NCBI GenBank assembly: GCA_963677215.1
Contig: OY781919.1
Span: forward strand, 1,550,001-1,614,000
Direction of reading: 5' to 3'
Length of the DNA stretch: 64,000 nucleotides
From: G963676795 sp963677215
GTDB lineage: Bacteria > Desulfobacterota > Desulfuromonadia > Desulfuromonadales > Geopsychrobacteraceae
Under the pieces are notes generated by a model, which was not told where the DNA came from, searched no databases, and worked only from the letters and a program-made list of their open reading frames with translations. Both the position numbers and the translations under genes were made by a program. Positions 51,299-58,446 of the stretch are shown in pieces; the first letter of the stretch is position 1, and the number at the start of each line of letters is the position of its first letter.

Positions 51299-51772
51299 TT
51301 ACTGGTTCATCGCGACCAGAGCCGGTCCTGAGGCGTAAATGAAAATTGGATCTTCATCCCCGGTCATCAATTTCCAGATGACCGTTCCTGGTTCGGCTGC
51401 AGGTAGCTCGTCTTCACCGATTTCCGGCAAGCCTAATTTGTATTGTTGATCATCCGGCAGCAGATTGGTCATGAACAGTCCGGCAACCGTGTTGACAATC
51501 TCGTTCAGGATGTCGTTCATCTGCGACTCGGTCAGTTCTTCTTCGTCGATTCCGAAGATATTGCATGAAAGTTTTTTCAGCATAGCTTCTGACATGGCCA
51601 GGCGAATTTCTCCCTGAACCGGGTCATTGATGAGCAGACTGGTCCAGACCGTTTCCTCCACCGGAAGTTCATAGTCCGGATCGAAATGTTCCATTGCTTC
51701 CATGAAAGCCATGTTTTCAAGTGTCTGGCTGACAGCTGTCATCATGGCGTCATACATCGATTGTTCACCCAT
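51299..51772 (-). CDS. CheX/CheC-like protein, divergent
   Basis: 157-residue acidic protein. QMNDILNEIVNTVAGLFM has the E-x-x-N phosphatase signature in the position of CheX, but the flanking sequence differs from the two CheX genes downstream. Two GEIRLAMSEAML-type strands and the PDDQQYKLGLPEIGEDE region fit the CheC/CheX fold. GGAGAAC precedes the ATG. It sits between the two response regulators, which suggests pairing with one of them. Confidence 0.75.
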   Translation of the reverse strand: MGEQSMYDAMMTAVSQTLENMAFMEAMEHFDPDYELPVEETVWTSLLINDPVQGEIRLAMSEAMLKKLSCNIFGIDEEELTESQMNDILNEIVNTVAGLFMTNLLPDDQQYKLGLPEIGEDELPAAEPGTVIWKLMTGDEDPIFIYASGPALVAMNQ

Positions 51773-51796
51773 GTATATGTTCTCCCGATAGATAGA

Positions 51797-52171
51797 TTAA
51801 GAATCGATAAATTCCGAAAGGGCATCCATCATCACCGGTGGTGAGACCGGCTTGTTCAAGACCCGATAAACGCCAAGTTCAAGAAGTTGATGCTCCTTGG
51901 CCGGGTTCCCTGCACTGGTGATGACGATGATAGGGACCTCGCACAGCCTGGGGTTGGCCTTGACCCATTTGACCAGGGTTTCTCCATCCATGACCGGCAT
52001 GTTCAGGTCAGTCAGAATCAGATCGATATCCTGGGCCTTGGCCGCAGTAAGGGCTTCCTTACCGTTTTCCACCTCGATCATCTCTGCGTCACTGAGGCCA
52101 ACGATGCTCAGGCAGCGCTTGATGAACATTCTGGCGGTTGCTGAATCGTCTGCGATGATAATTCGTTTCAT
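51797..52171 (-). CDS. Response regulator receiver protein
   Basis: 124-residue single receiver domain. IADDSATARMFIKR holds the acidic pocket, LILTDLNMPVMDG the phospho-acceptor Asp, VITSAG the Thr/Ser position and NKPVSPP the conserved Lys. It overlaps the HDOD gene by four bases, so the two are translationally coupled. It is the second CheY-like protein of the operon and differs clearly from the one at 50878. Confidence 0.93.
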   Translation of the reverse strand: MKRIIIADDSATARMFIKRCLSIVGLSDAEMIEVENGKEALTAAKAQDIDLILTDLNMPVMDGETLVKWVKANPRLCEVPIIVITSAGNPAKEHQLLELGVYRVLNKPVSPPVMMDALSEFIDS

Positions 52172-53052
52172 TGGCTTTGCTCTCCCGGACCGCTCATCGA
52201 TCCTTCAAGTTTTTCAAATTCCATATCAACAGCTAGCATAATTTTTGACAAAGCGTTGGGACTGACTTTGATGTAATTCCTGTAGCCCGGGGCGAGCTTG
52301 TAGCGCATGCTGTCAGCGCCGGTGCCGAAGCCGCCGAGCATGGCAATGCTGTCGCCAAGATGGACGGCATAAACCAATGGACGGTACTCTTCCGAAGCCT
52401 TTTCCGGCTCATGGTGATAGAGAATTGCTTCGGCCAGCTCATCCGGGAGATCCCAGGCTTTGGCCAGTTCATAGCCCGCCTGAGTATGGTTGAAACCGAT
52501 CAGTTTTTCTTCAGCTTCCAGGTAGTCTGGACTATCAGTACCATTCAACAGGTCGATCGCTTCCGGGACTGAACCCTGCAGGTAATCAGAAATCAGCGAT
52601 TTGCCGATGTCATGCAGCAGGCCAGCGGTGAAAGCCAGCTCCGGACTGATTCCTTCGGCGCTGCATTCGACAACGAGTTCTCTGGCTGCAATCGCGGTTC
52701 TTAAGTCGTGTTTCCAGAGAGAGCCGCCGGTCGATTCATAACCGCTTAATTCCTTGGTGAACAGCTTCCCGGCGCAATCGCCCAGGGCGATACCGACAAC
52801 GATCCGTTCGCCAAGGTAGGAGACGGCGCGATCAATAGAGGAAACCTTGCTGACCAGGCTGAAGGCAGCCGAGTTTACGACCTTGAGAACCCGTGCGGTC
52901 AGATTCGCATCAAACTTGACCAGGTTGATGATGTCGCCCAGGTCGTGGTCGGCCTGTGCTGCAATTTGCAGCAACCGGCTGGCGCTGGGGGACAACATGG
53001 GAACCGCTTTAACAATCTTCTGTAGCTCTTCTTGAGTTATCAGTTGTGTCAT
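52168..53052 (-). CDS. HDOD domain protein
   Basis: 294-residue protein with an HDOD domain (about 10-210), an HD-related helical fold usually lacking full phosphodiesterase metal ligands. AFTAGLLHDIGKSLI retains HD, and EEKLIGFNHTQAGYELAKAWDLP is the typical C-terminal half. HDOD proteins are found in signalling operons and link to c-di-GMP or receiver proteins; their activity is mostly unknown. AGGAGG precedes the ATG. Coupling to the downstream receiver suggests that they act as a pair. Confidence 0.9.
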   Translation of the reverse strand: MTQLITQEELQKIVKAVPMLSPSASRLLQIAAQADHDLGDIINLVKFDANLTARVLKVVNSAAFSLVSKVSSIDRAVSYLGERIVVGIALGDCAGKLFTKELSGYESTGGSLWKHDLRTAIAARELVVECSAEGISPELAFTAGLLHDIGKSLISDYLQGSVPEAIDLLNGTDSPDYLEAEEKLIGFNHTQAGYELAKAWDLPDELAEAILYHHEPEKASEEYRPLVYAVHLGDSIAMLGGFGTGADSMRYKLAPGYRNYIKVSPNALSKIMLAVDMEFEKLEGSMSGPGEQSQ

Positions 53053-53062
53053 GTGGTTCCTC

Positions 53063-53551
53063 CTATAGCAGCCAGTTTGGCTTGCCGGGCGAGCTCAAGG
53101 TGATCTGTCCGGCAGAAACTGAAATCGAAACGGTGCGACTGTAGTTACCACCAAGATCTTCAGAAACAGCACCCATTCCGTAAGACCAGAGGATCTTTTT
53201 GATAGCCAGGGCGTTCCGCTTGCCGATCTGGAACGTGTCGTTGGCATCCATGACATTAGCGCCGCCGCACAGCTTGACGATCATCCCTTTGCCGCGTTTG
53301 TCACAGCCGAAGGTCGCCATCTTTTCCAGCAATGCCGGAATCGCCGTATCGGCAAAATAACCTGGTTTGTCTGCTGCTTTGGCTTTGTTTATAGAGGAAT
53401 CGGGCAGGGCGACGTGAGCCATGCCAACCGTTCTGGTTTTTGGATCGAGCAGGATGACGGAGACACATGATCCCAGGGCGAACGTTTTTACGTCGTCGCC
53501 GGGGGTGTTTGATGCACCGTAATCACCGACCCCTAAAATAATTTGACCCAT
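53063..53551 (-). CDS. cheD: Chemoreceptor glutamine deamidase CheD
   Basis: 162-residue deamidase that converts selected receptor glutamines to glutamate and often works with CheC. The catalytic Cys is in ALGSCVSVILLD and the His in GMAHVALPDS. KLCGGANVMDAND and the FQIGKRNA segment are family-typical. It ends next to the HDOD gene and begins directly after CheB, with no gap. Confidence 0.95.
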   Translation of the reverse strand: MGQIILGVGDYGASNTPGDDVKTFALGSCVSVILLDPKTRTVGMAHVALPDSSINKAKAADKPGYFADTAIPALLEKMATFGCDKRGKGMIVKLCGGANVMDANDTFQIGKRNALAIKKILWSYGMGAVSEDLGGNYSRTVSISVSAGQITLSSPGKPNWLL

Positions 53552-54610
53552 CTATTTCTTCTCCGTAAGCAGATTCAGAAGCGAAGCGGCGATATTGGAC
53601 AATGTCACCAGCTTGCTTGCTCCCCCCTTTTCATAAGCAACCTTCGGCATGCCGAAGACGACGGATGAGGCTTCGTCCTGGGCGATGCACTTGGCGCCAG
53701 CTTCCTTCATGGCCAGCATGCCATCTGAGCCGTCAGCGCCCATGCCGGTAAGCATGGCACCGACCGCATTGCTGCCGACATATTTGGCAACAGAATGCAT
53801 CATGACGTCAACCGAGGGGCAGTGGCCGCTGACCTTGTCTGTTCCGCCAAGGCGAACGACATAAAATCCGCCGGAGCGGACGACTTCCAGTTGCCGGCCT
53901 CCCGGAGCGATCAGGACCAGGCCGGTACGGATCCGGTCGCCATCCTCAGCTTCCTTGACCTGCATCGGGCAGAGCTGGTTGAGGCGCTCGGCGAACATCT
54001 TGGTGAAGCCGCTAGGCATGTGCTGAACAATGACCGTTCCTGCAGTCGATGCCGGAAATTTTTCGATAACCTGGCGGATCGCTTCGGTTCCCCCCGTTGA
54101 TGCGCCAATAGCGATAACCTTGTCGGTTGACTCAGCCAGGGCGCTGGGAGCTGCAGTCGTTCGGGCCGTTGTTGGAGAGGCGACCTTGCCTTTCCAGTGG
54201 GAAACATTGGCCGTTGAGGCAATTTTGACCTTGGTCCTCAGTTCGGTCAGCATGGCATTGAGGCCGGCCGTCACATTGGATGTCGGTTTGGCCACGAAAT
54301 CCACGGCACCGGCTTCAAGGGCTTCCATGGTGATCTGTTTGCCCCGCTGGGTCAGTGAACTGACCATGACCACGGGGATCGGGTACTGCGGCATCAGGCG
54401 CCGTAAAAAGGCAACGCCATCCATGCGTGGCATTTCCACATCAAGGGTCAGAACATCCGGCTGCAATTCAACAATCTTGTCCCTGGCACTGTAGGGATCG
54501 GCGGCAGTGCCGACGACGTCCAGGGCGGGATCTGCAGAGAGTCCCTGCTTGAGAATATTTCTCACCAGAGCTGAATCGTCGACGATGAGGACGCGGATTC
54601 TTTTGCTCAT
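53552..54610 (-). CDS. cheB: Chemotaxis response regulator methylesterase CheB
   Basis: 352-residue protein with an N-terminal receiver (phospho-acceptor Asp in VLTLDVEMPRMDG) and a C-terminal methylesterase. The catalytic Ser is in GASTGGTEAIR, His in VQHMPSGFT and Asp in GMGADGSDGM. It removes methyl groups from receptor glutamates and provides adaptation together with CheR. It overlaps cheR by four bases. Confidence 0.97.
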   Translation of the reverse strand: MSKRIRVLIVDDSALVRNILKQGLSADPALDVVGTAADPYSARDKIVELQPDVLTLDVEMPRMDGVAFLRRLMPQYPIPVVMVSSLTQRGKQITMEALEAGAVDFVAKPTSNVTAGLNAMLTELRTKVKIASTANVSHWKGKVASPTTARTTAAPSALAESTDKVIAIGASTGGTEAIRQVIEKFPASTAGTVIVQHMPSGFTKMFAERLNQLCPMQVKEAEDGDRIRTGLVLIAPGGRQLEVVRSGGFYVVRLGGTDKVSGHCPSVDVMMHSVAKYVGSNAVGAMLTGMGADGSDGMLAMKEAGAKCIAQDEASSVVFGMPKVAYEKGGASKLVTLSNIAASLLNLLTEKK

Positions 54611-55473
54611 AAGCTCCCCCCTTTTTGGTAGAGAGCCGGCTTGAGATACTTGTAGAGGGTCTGGTTGCGTCCAAGTGTCTCTGAGTGACCTATGAACAGG
54701 TAGCCACCCGGCTCCGTAAATTTGTGATACCTGCTGACCAGGGCATCACGGGTTGGCTGATCAAAATAAATCATCACATTGCGACAGAAAATCATCTGAA
54801 AAGGTTTCTTGAACGGAAAGGTCGTATTCATCAGGTTGAAACGCCGGAAGGTTGCCTCCCTTTTCAGTTTGTCATTGACCATCATTTCGTCAGAACCTGA
54901 TTTGACGAAATATTTCTTCCACAGCGGGTCCGGTAATTGTTGAACGCGGTCGGTGCTGTAGGCTCCTCGCCGGGCGATGGTCAGGGCCCGGTCCGAGATG
55001 TCTGTAGCCAGGATTCCCGCATCCCAGGAACTGTATTCCGAGCCAAGATATTCCATCATCAGCATCAGCAGCGTGTACGGCTCCTCGCCGGTCGAACAGC
55101 CGGCACACCAGATGCGCAGGTCCTTGCGATTCTGCTGTTTGAGACTGGTGATGACCGCTGGCAGGGCAACCTGGGAAAAGTATTCGAAGTGCTCCTTCTC
55201 CCTGTTGAAGTAGGTATGGTTGGTCGATATCAGGTCGACCAACTCTCCCAGCGCTCCTTCCGTTTTATCGGTCTTCAGGTACTCATAGTAGTCGGTAAAG
55301 GTCGCCAGGTTCCTGTTGCGCATCAGTTTCTGCAAACGGCCGACCAGCAGAGAACGTTTCTGCTCGGTCAGATTGATGCCGAAACGCTGATGGATCAGGT
55401 CGCGCAACTGTGCGAACTCCGTTGCGGTGATATCCATCAGTGAGCCAGTGGTGGGCTGATCGTTGTATGTCAT
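54607..55473 (-). CDS. cheR: Chemoreceptor methyltransferase CheR
   Basis: 288-residue SAM-dependent methyltransferase that methylates receptor glutamates. An N-terminal helical domain (to about residue 90) is followed by the catalytic domain with CAGCSTGEEPYTLLML, ATDIS and FCRNVMIYFD. ATG at 55473 gives a complete N-terminus, but a second ATG twelve codons later is possible. It lies 13 bases after cheW. Confidence 0.96.
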   Translation of the reverse strand: MTYNDQPTTGSLMDITATEFAQLRDLIHQRFGINLTEQKRSLLVGRLQKLMRNRNLATFTDYYEYLKTDKTEGALGELVDLISTNHTYFNREKEHFEYFSQVALPAVITSLKQQNRKDLRIWCAGCSTGEEPYTLLMLMMEYLGSEYSSWDAGILATDISDRALTIARRGAYSTDRVQQLPDPLWKKYFVKSGSDEMMVNDKLKREATFRRFNLMNTTFPFKKPFQMIFCRNVMIYFDQPTRDALVSRYHKFTEPGGYLFIGHSETLGRNQTLYKYLKPALYQKGGSL

Positions 55474-55486
55474 CGGTTCCAGTCAA

Positions 55487-55987
55487 TCAGTCTTCGAGAG
55501 TCGCAGCAAGTTCCTGCATCTCTCCACTGAAAAGAAGTTTGTGAACATCGAGCAGGATCTTGACCGAATTGTTGATCTTGCCCATCCCCTGGATGTAGCT
55601 GTCTTCGGCGTTGCGGCTGGTTCTTGGCGCCGGCTCGACATTGGCTTCGGGAATATCGGCGACCTCGCTGACCTCATCAACAACCAGACCGACCTCTGTT
55701 CCTTCCACATTGACGACGATGATACAGGTCCGGTCATCATATTCTTTGTCAGACAGGCCGAAGCGTGCTCTGACGTCCATGACCGGAATGACCTTGCCGC
55801 GCAGGTTGATGACGCCACGGATGAATGCCGGCATGTCGGGAACATCGGTGATGTTCTGGATGCCGATGATTTCAATGACGTAGCGAATTTCAATACCGTA
55901 ATCCTCACCGGCCAGGTGGAAGGTGAGGTACTTGTCGCGTTGGGTATCCTCGTTGTCGAGGTGGGACAATGTTGTTTCTTCAGCCAT
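55487..55987 (-). CDS. cheW: Chemotaxis coupling protein CheW
   Basis: 166-residue single CheW domain that links receptors to CheA. YLTFHLAGEDYGIEI starts the domain and VINLRGKVIPVMDVRARFGL is the characteristic core. The start at 55987 is chosen over 56068 because AAGGAGG lies just upstream. It is 16 bases after cheA. Confidence 0.95.
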   Translation of the reverse strand: MAEETTLSHLDNEDTQRDKYLTFHLAGEDYGIEIRYVIEIIGIQNITDVPDMPAFIRGVINLRGKVIPVMDVRARFGLSDKEYDDRTCIIVVNVEGTEVGLVVDEVSEVADIPEANVEPAPRTSRNAEDSYIQGMGKINNSVKILLDVHKLLFSGEMQELAATLED

Positions 55988-56003
55988 GAGGGCCTCCTTT
56001 GCT

Positions 56004-58304
56004 TTATGCTTCTTCAGATTCCGAGTCAAAATTTTTGCTGTCAGCCGATTCGACCAGCGTACCGACATCGAGGATCAGGCTTACGCCGCCATCGCCAAGG
56101 ATGGTACAGCCTGAGACGCCCTGGACATTGCCGATGAAGTCGGAAAGGCCTTTGATGACGGTCTGCTGCTGGCCAAGGATCTCGTCGATGAACAGGCAGA
56201 AGCGGTTGTCCTGGTATTCGAGAACGATCAGGATGCCGTCCGACAGGGTTCTCGAGTCGGGTTCCTTGCCGAGAATGTCGTGGAGTCTGACAATCGGGAA
56301 GAAGTTCTCGCGGACTTTCGCCAGTTCCGAACCGTCCGGGGTCACGGTGATCTGATCCATTTCCGGGCGGTAGGCTTCAAGGATCGACAGGGTCGGGACA
56401 ATACAGGTTGTCGAGCCGACGCGGACAATCATGCCGTCGATGATCGCCAGGGTCAGAGGAATCCGCAGGTTGATCTTGGTACCCTGGCCAGGAACGCTGG
56501 TGACATCGATCTTGCCCTTGATCTTTTCCAGGTTCTTTTTAACGACGTCCATGCCGACGCCACGCCCGGAAATATCGGTGATCTGGGCTGCGGTCGAGAA
56601 GCCGGGGGCAAAGATCAGGTTGTTGATCTGCTTGTCGGTCATGTCGGATCCGTCACCTTCGATCAGCCCCTTGCTGATCGCTTTTTCAAGAATTCTTTCT
56701 TTGTTCAGACCGCGGCCGTCATCTTCGATGGTGACCCAGACTTCCCCCTCTTCGTGACGGGCGGAAAGCTTGACCGTACCTTTTTCGTTCTTGCCGGCAG
56801 CAAGGCGTTCCGCCGGCGGTTCCAGGCCGTGGTCGAGAGAGTTGCGCAGCAGGTGGACGAGCGGGTCGGTGATGGTTTCGATAACCGTCTTGTCGATTTC
56901 GGTCTCTTCGCCGATCAGCTGCAGGTCAACCTTTTTGCCGGCTTTGACCGAAATATCGTGAACCAGGCGGATCATGCGCCTGAACAGGCCGGAGACCGGG
57001 ATCATGCGGATGGTCATGGCCATTTCCTGCAGCTCACGTACCAGTTTGGACATGTGCTGGCCGGCTTTGTTGAAGTTCTCCAGCTGCAGGCCGCGCAGGT
57101 CCGGATTGTGGATCAGCATGTTTTCGGCGATGACCAGCTCGCCGATCAGGTTGATCAGATTATCCAGTTTGCCCAGCTCGACTCGGATGTCCTGGCGTTT
57201 GGCCGGTTCCTTGCTGCGTGCAGCGGGCTTGATATTGGCTTTGGCCTCAGTCAACTTGTCCTGCTGTTTTTTCAGGGCGCTTTCGATCTGCTGTTGCGAC
57301 GCCTTGCCCTTGTCGATGAGGATCTCACCGACGTGTTTCTTCTGGGTCTGAACCGCATCGTTGATGGCATCCTCTTCAACCCCTTCTTCAACCAGGAAGT
57401 CACCGAGCAGAGGAGCGAGCAGCTGGTTCAGCTCTGCCATGTGCCCCTCGATATCGTCGATCTTGTCGCCTTTCCCTTCGGAAATGTTGTTGACTGTCTG
57501 CTGGAGAATGTCGAGTGCATTCAGCAGCAGGTCAGCAGGGTTGTCGTGAGCGAGTCGCGATCCCGACTTGGCCCGGTCGAGGATGTTTTCCATCTGGTGG
57601 CTGAGTTTTTCCAGGTCGGCGAAACCAAAGAAACCGCAGTTTCCTTTGAAACTGTGAATATGGCGAAAGATTTCCCCCAGGGAGTCACGGTCTTCGGGGG
57701 TTTCAGCCCAGGCCAGCAGGCCCTGTTCTGTTTGCTGGAGCAGCTCGTTTCCTTCCTGGACAAAGCTGGCCCGCATCTCATCGGTAATTTCCATGACCAG
57801 GTTGTCAGGGATATCTGCCGGGCCCTTGGCCGGGGTCTGTGCTGCCGTTTCAGCCTTGGGCTCCTCCGCCGGTGCAGGGGCTTCCTCTCCGCCACCTTTG
57901 GCAACCTCTATCGCATGGTGGAGTTTGCCGGAGATTTCATCAGCTCCTAAAACCATTGAGTCATCGTTGTAGTTGCTTTCGATCATGTCGAGAGCTTCCT
58001 TGGCGAAGTCGCAGGAAGAGCAGAGCAGGTTGACATGATCCGGAACCAGGGTGATTTCTCCATTGCGAATCAGATCGAGCAGGTTCTCTGCTGCATGAGC
58101 AACCCTGGTAAGGTGATCGAATTCAAGAAATCCCGCGCTCCCTTTCATGGAATGGAAAAGACGGAAGATGGAGTTGATTGTTTCCGGGTCGCTGTTCTGC
58201 CCCAGCTCAATGATGGCAGGTTCCAGCTGCTCGATCATGTCACGGCTTTCTGTGACAAACTCCTGGATAATTTCAATCTGGTCGTCATCGATGTGCATGC
58301 TCAT
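56004..58304 (-). CDS. cheA: Chemotaxis histidine kinase CheA with two Hpt domains
   Basis: 766-residue kinase. Two phosphotransfer domains carry His51 (LFHSMKGSAGF) and His217 (HIHSFKGNCGF). Residues 299-347 form an unusual insert (LGDFLVEEGVEEDAINDAV to LKKQQ) resembling the short MshEN/GspE-N helical repeat rather than the normal P2 CheY-binding domain. Dimerisation (about 370-430), HATPase with DPLVHLLRNSLDHG, DDGRGL and ISGRGVGMDVV, and a CheW-like domain (about 600-745) follow. GAGG precedes the ATG. It autophosphorylates in response to receptors and should feed the two CheY-like proteins and CheB. Confidence 0.96.
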   Translation of the reverse strand: MSMHIDDDQIEIIQEFVTESRDMIEQLEPAIIELGQNSDPETINSIFRLFHSMKGSAGFLEFDHLTRVAHAAENLLDLIRNGEITLVPDHVNLLCSSCDFAKEALDMIESNYNDDSMVLGADEISGKLHHAIEVAKGGGEEAPAPAEEPKAETAAQTPAKGPADIPDNLVMEITDEMRASFVQEGNELLQQTEQGLLAWAETPEDRDSLGEIFRHIHSFKGNCGFFGFADLEKLSHQMENILDRAKSGSRLAHDNPADLLLNALDILQQTVNNISEGKGDKIDDIEGHMAELNQLLAPLLGDFLVEEGVEEDAINDAVQTQKKHVGEILIDKGKASQQQIESALKKQQDKLTEAKANIKPAARSKEPAKRQDIRVELGKLDNLINLIGELVIAENMLIHNPDLRGLQLENFNKAGQHMSKLVRELQEMAMTIRMIPVSGLFRRMIRLVHDISVKAGKKVDLQLIGEETEIDKTVIETITDPLVHLLRNSLDHGLEPPAERLAAGKNEKGTVKLSARHEEGEVWVTIEDDGRGLNKERILEKAISKGLIEGDGSDMTDKQINNLIFAPGFSTAAQITDISGRGVGMDVVKKNLEKIKGKIDVTSVPGQGTKINLRIPLTLAIIDGMIVRVGSTTCIVPTLSILEAYRPEMDQITVTPDGSELAKVRENFFPIVRLHDILGKEPDSRTLSDGILIVLEYQDNRFCLFIDEILGQQQTVIKGLSDFIGNVQGVSGCTILGDGGVSLILDVGTLVESADSKNFDSESEEA

Positions 58305-58364
58305 CGCTGGTCCTCGGTTCTATCATGAAGAGAGTTTATGAATATCAATAGCAAATGAAGCTTA

Positions 58365-58416
58365 ATTATATAAAACTTATAAAAAAATTTAAAGGTCAAA
58401 AAATAACTTTTTTGAC
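58365..58416 (-). promoter_or_regulatory. Possible MCP terminator and cheA promoter region
   Basis: In the 142-base gap between the MCP and cheA, GTCAAAAAA (58395-58403) and TTTTTTGAC (58408-58416) form a perfect 9-base inverted repeat with a four-base loop. It is a possible weak terminator for the MCP. Next, on the - strand, TATAAT (58365-58370) is a perfect -10, although the -35 at the right distance is poor (TTTAAA). cheA may thus have its own start of transcription. Confidence 0.4.
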
Positions 58417-58446
58417 ACCTCCTCATCTCAATGGATTGATGATGTT

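Noticed and set aside
56280..57950. 556-codon open frame on the + strand
   Set aside because: It is antisense to cheA, which has all its domains; the product is low-complexity with no motif.
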